DNA of 44,659 nucleotides from Acetobacter peroxydans (GTDB lineage: Bacteria > Pseudomonadota > Alphaproteobacteria > Acetobacterales > Acetobacteraceae). Location of the stretch: positions 1 to 44,659 of the forward strand of contig NZ_BJMV01000014.1 of the NCBI RefSeq assembly GCF_006539345.1, in the 5' to 3' direction. Numbering within the stretch: the stretch's first letter is position 1; each line of letters begins with the position of its first letter. A program made the position numbers and the translations under genes. This document shows positions 8,351 to 16,626 of this stretch, piece after piece. The notes under the pieces were generated by a model. That model was not told the DNA's origin. It worked only from the letters and a program-made list of their open reading frames with translations, and ran no database searches.

Positions 8351-9549
8351 AAGCCACTGACAAACCGGCTGATGCGCGCACAGGCCTCGGCCAGCGCCTC
8401 GTCAGAGGTCGCGCAGGAAAGCCGCAGATAAGGCGAGGCCCCGAAGGCGCTGCCGGGCACGGTGGCCACGTATTCCTCTTCCAGCAGGGCCTGTGCGAAA
8501 TCGAAGTCACTCTCCAGCAACCGTCCGCCCGCCGTCCGTCGCCCCAGACAGCCCGCAACGCCGGGATAGGCGTAAAAAGCCCCGGCAGGCAGGGCACAGG
8601 TCAGCCCCGGCACGGCCTGAAGAGCTTCCACCACCATGCGCCGCCTACGGCCATAAACCTCAACCATGGATGCAACCAGATCGGCCGGGCCATCCAGCGC
8701 CGCCGCCGCCGCTGCCTGCGCAATAGTGCAGACACCTGACGTCGCGTTACCCTGCACACCGCGCATGGCCGCGATCAGGTCTGTTGGCCCGCCTGCAAAT
8801 CCCACGCGCCAGCCGGTCATGGCATAGGCCTTGGAAACCCCGTTAAGGGTAACAGTACGATCTTTCAGATCTGGCGCCACCGCCGCGATTGAGGGAGCAC
8901 GCGCCCCGTCAAACACCAGATGCTCATAAATTTCGTCTGACAAAATCCACGTATCAGGATAAGCGCGCAGCACGTCGGCAATAGCCGCAAGATCCGCCTC
9001 CGTACACACCGCCCCGGTGGGGTTGGAGGGGAAGTTCAACACCAGCCAGCGTGTGCGCGGCCCCATGGCTTTTGCCAGCGCATCGGCCCGCAGGCGAAAG
9101 CCATCTTCTTCCCGGCAGGGCACGAACACGGGCTGTGCCCCAAACATGCGGGCAATCAGCGGATAGCTGACCCAGTACGGGGCGGGTACCACCACCTCAT
9201 CCCCCGGATTGAGCGTGGCCATGAACGCATTGAAAATGACCTGCTTGCCCCCGTTGGACACCATGATGTCCGACAACGCGTAGTCCAGCCCGTTATCACG
9301 GGCGAACTTGCGCGCCACCGCCGCCTTGAGGGCCGGCGTGCCATCAACGGGCGGGTATTTGGTCTGCCCGGCCAGAGCGGCCTCATGCGCGGCCTGCACA
9401 ACAGCCGGCGGCGTCGCAAAATCCGGCTCGCCCAGCGCCAGAGAAATGACCGGCGCACCCTGCGCGCGCAGGGCACGAGCGCGGGCGGCCATTTCTATGG
9501 TCGCAGGGGCAGGAAGGCCCCTGAGGCGGTCAGCAAAAACCCGCGCCAT
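8344..9549 (-). CDS. Class I/II PLP aminotransferase (aspartate aminotransferase type), downstream copy
   Basis: This 401-residue enzyme is a class I, subgroup Ib-like aspartate aminotransferase. It has the N-terminal SLALGEPDF, NGGKQVIFNAF near residue 100, PAPYWVSYP near 123, the NPTG turn near 176, SDEIYEHLVFDG near 204 and the PLP-binding lysine Lys240 in [13 protein letters not shown]. It follows a paralogous aminotransferase after 4 bases and is itself overlapped by a DMT transporter gene. Some subgroup Ib enzymes also act as prephenate aminotransferases in tyrosine and phenylalanine synthesis, so the name aspartate aminotransferase should be held loosely. The ATG is supported by alignment to the paralogue, which starts only about one residue differently. 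Confidence 0.93.
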   Translation of the reverse strand: MARVFADRLRGLPAPATIEMAARARALRAQGAPVISLALGEPDFATPPAVVQAAHEAALAGQTKYPPVDGTPALKAAVARKFARDNGLDYALSDIMVSNGGKQVIFNAFMATLNPGDEVVVPAPYWVSYPLIARMFGAQPVFVPCREEDGFRLRADALAKAMGPRTRWLVLNFPSNPTGAVCTEADLAAIADVLRAYPDTWILSDEIYEHLVFDGARAPSIAAVAPDLKDRTVTLNGVSKAYAMTGWRVGFAGGPTDLIAAMRGVQGNATSGVCTIAQAAAAAALDGPADLVASMVEVYGRRRRMVVEALQAVPGLTCALPAGAFYAYPGVAGCLGRRTAGGRLLESDFDFAQALLEEEYVATVPGSAFGASPYLRLSCATSDEALAEACARISRFVSGLC

Positions 9550-9553
9550 ACGC

Positions 9554-10762
<1,209 letters not shown>

Positions 10763-10956
10763 CTACTTTCCAACACGTTTACCTCAGGCCTGCGGGGTGG
10801 AGCATCCATGCGCCCGGTCTGTCCCTGCGGCCTGTTATGACTGCGGCACACTAATCGCGTTCGCGGGCGCGCGGAATATACGATTTCAGCCCTTGGGCGC
10901 TTTTTTCCATCGCGCGCACTGATTTTACCACAGCCGCGTTCGGGTACCCCTTGACC

Positions 10957-11919
10957 TTACCACGCCCCTGGCCCTGCTCCGCCACCTTTCACGCCGGGGA
11001 GCGGCATATCTGCCATACCGGCAAGGGCCTTCACCGCCTCGGGGCTCAGCCCCTCCGCACGCATGGAGCGGATGGATCGCGCGCCAGCCCGCTTGGCCAG
11101 TCTGCGGCCCTGAGCATCGCACAACAAAGGATGAAAGCAGTAAGCCGGAACGGGCCAGCCCATCAGTTCCTGCAGCAGCCGGTGCAGATCGGTCGCGGGA
11201 CGTAAGTCCTCGCCCCGTGTAACAAGCGTAATCCCCTGCGCCGCATCATCATGGCTGACACACAGGTGATAGGACGCAGGGACATCGCGCCGGGCCAGCA
11301 CGACATCACCAAACAGTTCGGGAGCGCAGACCGCACTGCCACGCTGGAGGTCGTGATAACGCAGGGGCCACGCGGAAGCGCCGCGCCGCCGGGCCTGCTC
11401 AAGCGCGCGCGCCATATCAAGTCGCAAGACATAAGGCTGCCCGGCCTCGATACGGCGAGCCCGCTCGGCAGGAGGCAGAACACGGCAGGTGCCCGGATAG
11501 ACCAGACTGCCATCCGGGGCCGTGTGCGGGGCGGAGAGCGCGCCTGCACTCTCGCGCTGGATGTCCGAACGCGTACAGAAACACGGATAAAGCACGCCCA
11601 TCCCGTGCAGATGCGCCAGCGTTTGCCGGTAGGCCGCCATCCGCTCCGACTGACGCAACACTGGTTCCGCGGATTCCAGCCCCAGCCACGCCAGGTCTTC
11701 CAGCAGGGCGGTGGAAAATTCCGGCCGGCATCGCTGAGGGTCTATGTCCTCCAGCCTGACCAGCCATGCACCCCCACCCCGCGCAAAACCCCAGCCGAAC
11801 AGAGCAGCCGCCACATGCCCCAGATGCAGAAAGCCGGTGGGGCTGGGCGCAAAACGCGTACGCCAGCCTGAATGGACCGCATCAGGCGTAACACCATTGT
11901 AATGTAATGGAAAATTCAT
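10957..11919 (-). CDS. gluQ: Glutamyl-Q tRNA(Asp) synthetase
   Basis: This stand-alone paralogue of the glutamyl-tRNA synthetase catalytic domain attaches glutamate to queuosine at the wobble base of tRNA(Asp). The length (320 residues from the chosen start) covers only the catalytic core; the anticodon-binding half of GltX is absent. It has RFAPSPTGFLHLGH (HIGH-type motif at 32-35), the CFC pair of the zinc site near residue 105, and GRRLAKRAGARS where GltX has KMSKS. The frame is open to 11940, but MNFPLHYNG at 11919 is the better start. A TATAAA element lies 6-11 bases upstream, and there is no obvious ribosome-binding site. It is divergent from, and close to, the HNH gene. Confidence 0.93.
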   Translation of the reverse strand: MNFPLHYNGVTPDAVHSGWRTRFAPSPTGFLHLGHVAAALFGWGFARGGGAWLVRLEDIDPQRCRPEFSTALLEDLAWLGLESAEPVLRQSERMAAYRQTLAHLHGMGVLYPCFCTRSDIQRESAGALSAPHTAPDGSLVYPGTCRVLPPAERARRIEAGQPYVLRLDMARALEQARRRGASAWPLRYHDLQRGSAVCAPELFGDVVLARRDVPASYHLCVSHDDAAQGITLVTRGEDLRPATDLHRLLQELMGWPVPAYCFHPLLCDAQGRRLAKRAGARSIRSMRAEGLSPEAVKALAGMADMPLPGVKGGGAGPGAW

Positions 11920-12113
11920 CGTTTTTATATCGAAAAACACCAGTACACAGGCTATATTCCCTTACGGTTTCTTTGCGCTTTCTTGCCACACACTCCAAGC
12001 TCTGCAATACTGGCATCAGTAATTATCTCGACGACGCATCGCCTGAATGGCCGTTCCCCGAGTTTTACGGTCCATATCTGGCGGCGTTCCCGAGCGTGAT
12101 AGGGAGACGCGTC

Positions 12114-12677
12114 TTGGCGGATGGCAGTACTCTGAATTTTCCAGCCTTGGTTCTGAATGCCGACTTTAGGCCACTCTCCTACTTTCCTCTTTCCCTGTGG
12201 TCCTGGCAGGACGCCATGAAGGCTGTCTGTCTCGATCGTGTTTCGGTTCTGAACGAATACGACGTAGAGGTGCACTCACCCCGGCAGACATTCCGCCTGC
12301 CCAGCGTCATTGCCCTGAAAGACTTCATTCCCGCGGCGCGCAAGCCGGCCTTTACGCGGTTCAACGTCTTTCTGCGCGACAATTTTTCCTGCCAGTACTG
12401 CGGCGAACGCTACCCCGCCCATGAACTGACATTCGATCACGTGATCCCTCGCTGCAAAGGCGGACGCACAAGCTGGGAAAACGTGGTAACGGCCTGCGGC
12501 TGCTGCAACCTGCGCAAAGGCCCGCACATGCCCCAGAAAATCGGGATGATCCCCCGTCGCACGCCAGCCCGCCCCACCTCGTGGGAACTACAGGAAAACG
12601 GTCGCGCCTTCCCTCCCAACCACTTGCACAAAAGCTGGTGCGACTACCTCTACTGGGATACCGAACTGGAAAGCTGA
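12114..12677 (+). CDS. HNH endonuclease family protein
   Basis: This HNH/zinc-ribbon protein is widespread in alphaproteobacteria, usually about 185 residues. The N-terminal part PALVLNADFRPLSYFPLSLW is its family hallmark, and the C-terminal nuclease motif reads CQYCGERY ... FDHVIPRCKGG ... ENVVTACGCCNLRKG, with two CxxC zinc pairs and the D-H / N / N catalytic pattern. I choose the TTG at 12114 (187 residues) because AGGGAG sits 7 bases upstream and the length fits the family; the frame stays open to an ATG at 11907, which would add 69 residues of unconserved sequence overlapping the gluQ start. No restriction partner is nearby, so a housekeeping nucleic-acid function is more likely than restriction. 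The natural substrate of the family is unknown to me. Confidence 0.9.
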   Translation: MADGSTLNFPALVLNADFRPLSYFPLSLWSWQDAMKAVCLDRVSVLNEYDVEVHSPRQTFRLPSVIALKDFIPAARKPAFTRFNVFLRDNFSCQYCGERYPAHELTFDHVIPRCKGGRTSWENVVTACGCCNLRKGPHMPQKIGMIPRRTPARPTSWELQENGRAFPPNHLHKSWCDYLYWDTELES

Positions 12678-12748
12678 GCGCGCCTGCCGCACGCTACGAC
12701 AGGCGGCACCGCCCACGCGTCAAGCATAGGCGGCGTTCAGACGGGTCG

Positions 12749-13045
12749 TCAGGGCGTGTAACTGTAGCCGTATTCCTGCGCGAGCTTTTGCAGGTCCGGC
12801 GCCCCTTTCAGGTTAAGCGGAATAAGCTTCGCGTCTTTCTCGCCCAGCACAAGGTTATGATTGGTCAGGCGCTGGCAGGTATTGGCCGCCAGAGGAAAGC
12901 TAAGAAACATTGGCCCGGCCATCTGCTTGCGCAGGCAGGAGATATCCGTATCCGACGGCAGCCGCCCGATTTCGGACGAACAGCCGCCCAGCAGAATACC
13001 GCCCACGGCCAGAACGCCCAGGCCCAGTGTTGTCGTCTTACGCAT
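12749..13045 (-). CDS. Small putative lipoprotein, unknown function
   Basis: From the ATG at 13045 this encodes 98 residues with a lipoprotein signal: MRKTTTLGLGVLAVGG, then a lipobox ILLGGC with the acylated Cys at about residue 21. The mature part has two further cysteines (SCLRKQM and NTCQRL), which could form a disulfide, and no domain that I recognise. The open frame extends to 13129, but an AAGG ribosome-binding site about 6 bases before 13045 and the clean signal peptide favour the shorter form. It is convergent with the HNH gene, 71 bases away. Confidence 0.75.
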   Translation of the reverse strand: MRKTTTLGLGVLAVGGILLGGCSSEIGRLPSDTDISCLRKQMAGPMFLSFPLAANTCQRLTNHNLVLGEKDAKLIPLNLKGAPDLQKLAQEYGYSYTP

Positions 13046-13194
13046 TGTGGCCTTGTCCGCCCCTGTTTGTGTCCTGTAACCCACCTGCCCCATGGCATGG
13101 CCGGTATGCTGCTTATGTGGCATGTCCACCCGCTTACCGCCAGCCGCAGGGCCGCCCGCACCATCCCATGCCAGCGCATGGCACGGCGGCGTTT

Positions 13195-13407
13195 TCAGCT
13201 AACCTCGTACCCCGCACCACGAATGGCACTGCGCAGAGAAGAAATACCGGCCCGCGCCGGGTCATAGGTAACCGTTACTTCACTGGTGGCCAGATTCACG
13301 TCCGTCGACTCAACACCTTCAATGGCGGCAAGAGCGCGCTTCACGGCGGACACGCACCCCTCGCAGGTCATGCCATCAACCATGAAACTTGTCGTGCTGG
13401 AACTCAT
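13195..13407 (-). CDS. Heavy-metal-associated (HMA) domain protein, copper-chaperone-like
   Basis: This is a 70-residue single-domain protein of the CopZ/Atx1 type. The metal site is GMTCEGC, with two cysteines that bind Cu(I) in the family, and the rest keeps the beta-alpha-beta-beta-alpha-beta pattern ([19 protein letters not shown], then [16 protein letters not shown]). It probably passes copper to a P-type ATPase, though no such ATPase is in the window. Two in-frame ATGs exist; 13407 is preferred because AAGGGA sits about 10 bases upstream, while it lies only 2 bases from the one at 13416. Mercury- or zinc-type HMA proteins are alternatives. Confidence 0.92.
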   Translation of the reverse strand: MSSSTTSFMVDGMTCEGCVSAVKRALAAIEGVESTDVNLATSEVTVTYDPARAGISSLRSAIRGAGYEVS

Positions 13408-13443
13408 TGCATCCATTTCCCTTCAAAAACAAACGAAGTTTAA

Positions 13444-13459
13444 CCACTCAGTCCACTCA
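13444..13459. repeat. Short direct repeat upstream of the HMA gene
   Basis: CCACTCA occurs at 13444-13450 and again at 13453-13459, a 9-base period. It lies in the divergent region between the HMA gene and the chorismate-lyase-like gene, about 37 bases upstream of the HMA start. It could be part of a regulator site, but it is short enough to be chance. Confidence 0.25.
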
Positions 13460-13545
13460 AATATTAACCATAGCGCAACTCAACCCCGTCAGGAAACAGG
13501 GAACGCCCCCCTCCCCGTCCGGGGCGGACATGGTATGCTCCCCCC

Positions 13546-14199
13546 ATGACCCAGACACCGCCCACCCAGCCCGACACCCTGGCCGATACCCTGAGCGACA
13601 GGCTGTATCTGGCCATGCTGATCGCCCGCCTTGAAAACACTCTGCTGGCGGCCCCCAGCGCCACCCGTGCGCTGGAAAACTGGATGGCGCAGGCCCCGGC
13701 TCCCATAGCTGGCTCCCTGCGGGTAGAAAGAGCGGACGAGCCTGCCACGCCCTGCCCGGCGGCTTTTGCCCCCCTGCTGGCGCAGCACTCCGGCTCTGCC
13801 CCCCTGCACTACCGGAAAATCCGCATGACCTGCGGAGCTCTTGTCCTGTCCGAAGCCGAAAACTGGTACAGGGCCGACCTGCTGGATACCGATATGCGGC
13901 AGGCGCTGGACACAACAGATATTCCCTTCGGCCGGGCCGTGCGCGCGCTGGAGTTCTTCCGCCAGACTCTTGCGCGCGAAAGCCTGTGGTGGCCCCTGCC
14001 GGAAGAAACCCTCTCCTGCGCCCAAATCCATACCCTGCGGGCCGAAATAAACCGACCGACAGGCACGGGAACAGGCCGGATTACCCTGCCCACGCATCTA
14101 TTCCGCCACACGGCCCTTTTGCGCACGCGGGCTGGCACACCCTTCAGTTTGGTGGCCGAGACCTATACGGCCCAGAGCCTGTGGCCTTTTCTGGCCTGA
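13546..14199 (+). CDS. Chorismate-lyase-like (UbiC-related) protein
   Basis: This 217-residue protein has no close hallmark name but follows the chorismate pyruvate-lyase pattern. It has HYRKIRMTCGALVLSEAENW (about residues 88-107, with Arg90 and Arg93 where UbiC has its substrate Arg), DTTDIPFGRAV (123-132, like the GKTPLGR segment of UbiC), and the C-terminal TPFSLVAETYT with Glu205 in the place of the UbiC catalytic Glu. UbiC makes 4-hydroxybenzoate, the ubiquinone ring precursor, from chorismate; acetic acid bacteria depend on ubiquinone. The assignment is a motif comparison by eye and the overall identity to E. coli UbiC is low, so it may be a lyase-like protein with another substrate. 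It is convergent with hpnR, with 33 bases between stops. Confidence 0.6.
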   Translation: MTQTPPTQPDTLADTLSDRLYLAMLIARLENTLLAAPSATRALENWMAQAPAPIAGSLRVERADEPATPCPAAFAPLLAQHSGSAPLHYRKIRMTCGALVLSEAENWYRADLLDTDMRQALDTTDIPFGRAVRALEFFRQTLARESLWWPLPEETLSCAQIHTLRAEINRPTGTGTGRITLPTHLFRHTALLRTRAGTPFSLVAETYTAQSLWPFLA

Positions 14200-14219
14200 A
14201 AGCTCCGGGCCTGCGGGCC

Positions 14220-14242
14220 AGACGCCCTGAAATCAGGCGTCT
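14220..14242. terminator. Hairpin between the convergent chorismate-lyase-like and hpnR genes
   Basis: AGACGCC (14220-14226) pairs with GGCGTCT (14236-14242), with three more pairs past a one-base bulge. The hairpin spans the hpnR stop codon. There is no true T-tract on either strand, so it may only be a weak bidirectional terminator or an mRNA 3' end stabiliser. Confidence 0.4.
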
Positions 14243-15774
14243 TCCCCCATACGTGTAGTATCGACAAACTTTTCGGTATCGTCATCCAGAGCGCGGGTCT
14301 TGCGACCGCCCGGCCCATGCACATACAGGTCGGACCGGGAAATATTCTGCACGGCGTCAGGCTGGATCGGCATCAGATAACGGGCCGGGCGCTGATGATC
14401 CGCAAGCTGCAAGGCCGGATTGAAAACGGAATTGAACTTCCAGAGCATTTTGACAAAATTGGTCTGCCCCTGCCGCAGCAGACGCACCGCAATCCCGGCT
14501 GTATCCTTCAGGGCTTCCCATCCCATGTGCTTGGTGTTGAGAACCTGCTGGGTCTTGACCAGTTCTTCATAGAACTCGGGCAAAGGCAGGGTCGTAGGCA
14601 GCACGGCGTGTTGAATATCGAACAGGCGGTAGTCACGCGTTGTGAGGCGGCGCGCTTCCTTGTGCCAGATTTCCGTGCCCGGATAAGGCGTGGTCACCGA
14701 AATATTCACGATGTCAGGAATTTCAAGGCACCACTGGCGCACGGTTTCAAACCGCTTCTTATCCCAAGAGGGATCGGCAATGATATTGATCGCGACAATC
14801 AGCCCCAGCGAGCGGGCATATTCCAGCGCCTCGAAATTCTTGTCGAGCGAGACGCGCTTGCGGAACTGCTTCAGCCCTTCCTCATCCACGGCTTCCAGCC
14901 CGATAAAGATGTAAGACAGGCCGATTTCGCTCCAGACCTTGAACACTTCCTTGTTGCGCAGCAGCACATCGGCGCGGGTTTCAAGGTAGTATTCCTTCTT
15001 GATACCCCGCTTCTTGATCTCGTTGGCAATGGCCATGCCGTGTTCTTCATGCACGAAGGCCACGTCATCAACGATGAAAATGCCCGGCTCCTTGATCTCC
15101 TCCAGTTCATCCGCAATGACCTGCGGGCTGGCGGTGCGGTAGGAGCGCCCGTAGAACGTCCAGGCAGAGCAGAACGTGCAGTCCCATGGACAGCCGCGCG
15201 CGAACTCGATTGAGGCAGCGGGGTCCAGCGTACCGATAAAATACTTGTTCCGGTGCCTGAGCAGATCGCGTGCGGGACGCACCTCGTCCAGCGACTTGAC
15301 GAAAATGGGCGGCGGGCCTTCGCCCTGCAGGGTTACGACCCCCGGCACTTCCAGCAGATCCTGCCCCCCAGAGATGGCGTCGAGCAATGGCCCGATAGTG
15401 GCGTCACCCTCGCCCTTGAGAATACAGGTGACTGTCCCTTCGGCAAGGTCGAGCACATCCTTGGCAATAAACGAGACGGAATGTCCGCCTATGATCTGAA
15501 CCGTCGAGGGATTGCGGTAGTGGACCGCCCGGCACAGATCGAGAATTTCCGGCACATTGGCCAGATAATTGCCTGAATAGCAGACCGCATCAGGCTGGAA
15601 GTCATCCATGATCTTCCAGAAATCATCATGCGTCTCGACCTGCAGGTCGATGATTCGCACATCGTGGCCAGCCGCACGGGCCGCCCCCGCCACCAGTTCC
15701 AGCCCCAAAGGCTCCAGCCTGAGGAAAACCCGCGTGTACATAAGTGCGCTCGGATGAACGGCCAGAAGTTTCAT
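14233..15774 (-). CDS. hpnR: Hopanoid C-3 methylase (B12-binding radical SAM)
   Basis: HpnR adds the methyl group at C-3 of the hopanoid A ring, using a radical SAM cluster and cobalamin. The N-terminal cobalamin-binding-like domain begins VHPSALMYTRVFLRLEPLG, a segment I recognise from HpnR proteins. The radical SAM cluster motif GCPWDCTFC supplies Cys195, Cys199 and Cys202, and the SAM barrel runs to about residue 380, followed by a family-specific C-terminal region. The length of 513 residues fits. The ATG at 15774 has GAGAGG 5 bases upstream; the open frame extends 12 codons further. No other hopanoid gene (shc, hpn cluster) lies in the window, so the gene is unlinked here. Another B12-radical SAM methylase is the alternative. 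Confidence 0.88.
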   Translation of the reverse strand: MKLLAVHPSALMYTRVFLRLEPLGLELVAGAARAAGHDVRIIDLQVETHDDFWKIMDDFQPDAVCYSGNYLANVPEILDLCRAVHYRNPSTVQIIGGHSVSFIAKDVLDLAEGTVTCILKGEGDATIGPLLDAISGGQDLLEVPGVVTLQGEGPPPIFVKSLDEVRPARDLLRHRNKYFIGTLDPAASIEFARGCPWDCTFCSAWTFYGRSYRTASPQVIADELEEIKEPGIFIVDDVAFVHEEHGMAIANEIKKRGIKKEYYLETRADVLLRNKEVFKVWSEIGLSYIFIGLEAVDEEGLKQFRKRVSLDKNFEALEYARSLGLIVAINIIADPSWDKKRFETVRQWCLEIPDIVNISVTTPYPGTEIWHKEARRLTTRDYRLFDIQHAVLPTTLPLPEFYEELVKTQQVLNTKHMGWEALKDTAGIAVRLLRQGQTNFVKMLWKFNSVFNPALQLADHQRPARYLMPIQPDAVQNISRSDLYVHGPGGRKTRALDDDTEKFVDTTRMGEDA

Positions 15775-15994
15775 GGCACCTCTCTCTGCCGGCCTGACAA
15801 CGGCGCACAATCAGGGCTGCCGGATGTCAGTCCGAAGTTTTTCTGTTTCAGTAGTATAGAAACGATCCATGCGACTTGTCGTGCCTTCCGGGCAGAGATC
15901 ACCCATGCGTGTACCGCCTACTTTTACCTGCCATGCACCGAAGCATCACCCAAGCCGCCACCAGCAGCAATACGAAACAGGCCCATCAACGCAG

Positions 15995-16062
15995 AACGGG
16001 CGCCCCCAGCCTGGCTGGAGAGCGCCCGTTTGCTCTTACCCTGCCGGGAAAACCCCCGGCAG
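15995..16062. other. Two hairpins in the 296-base region between hpnR and ndk
   Basis: The non-coding stretch 15775-16070 lies upstream of hpnR and downstream of ndk. It holds CTGCCGGG/CCCCGGCAG around 16041-16062, directly after the ndk stop, and AACGGGCGC (15995-16003) pairing with GCGCCCGTT (16022-16030) around an inner CAGCC/GGCTG stem. The second has TTTGCTCTT on the plus side but none on the minus side. One or both may end ndk transcription. I see no convincing gene in the rest. Confidence 0.4.
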
Positions 16063-16070
16063 AGAGGACA

Positions 16071-16493
16071 TTACGGAAGGATTTCCGTTTCCGCGAAGAA
16101 GAAGCGGATTTCGTTAGCGGCGTTTTCAGCGCTATCGGAACCGTGAACGGAGTTTGCTTCAATGCTTTCGGCAAACTGAGCGCGGATGGTGTGAGCTTCG
16201 GCCTTCTTGGGGTCGGTCGCGCCCATGACGTCGCGGTTCTTTGCAACGGCGTTCTCGCCTTCGAGCACCTGCAGCACGACCGGACCGGAGATCATGAAGG
16301 ACACCAGGTCGTTGTAGAAGGGGCGTTCCTTGTGCACGGCATAGAAAGCACCAGCCTGCGCGGGGGTGAGCTGGACGCGCTTCTGCGCCACAATGCTCAG
16401 ACCGGCATCTTCGAACACGGCGTTGATCTTGCCCGTCAGGTTGCGGCGGGTTGCATCGGGCTTGATAATGGAAAGGGTGCGTTCCTTGGCCAT
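16071..16493 (-). CDS. ndk: Nucleoside diphosphate kinase
   Basis: This enzyme transfers the gamma phosphate from ATP to nucleoside diphosphates through a phosphohistidine. It has 140 residues, the standard bacterial length. It begins [13 protein letters not shown], the family N-terminus, and carries the active-site His117 in NSVHGSDS, with the conserved Arg and Lys residues around RNLTGKI and NPxx-like GATDPKKAE. The ATG is preceded by AGGAG 9 bases upstream. It is divergent from the ABC-F gene, with 133 bases between them that may carry both promoters. Confidence 0.97.
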   Translation of the reverse strand: MAKERTLSIIKPDATRRNLTGKINAVFEDAGLSIVAQKRVQLTPAQAGAFYAVHKERPFYNDLVSFMISGPVVLQVLEGENAVAKNRDVMGATDPKKAEAHTIRAQFAESIEANSVHGSDSAENAANEIRFFFAETEILP

Positions 16494-16626
16494 GGGGCCT
16501 TACTCCTGTCTTGCTGTCTGTCCGCCTTCAGGCGGCGCTCACGCCCCCATCTAGAGCATATCGGCCAAGGCTGGTAGGTACCACACAGAATGTAATGTAC
16601 GATTCCATCAAATAACGGGAACCGCG

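Noticed and set aside
12114..12677. HNH protein as part of a restriction or defence island
   Set aside because: No methyltransferase, helicase or other defence gene is near, and the protein type is a conserved single-copy alphaproteobacterial family.
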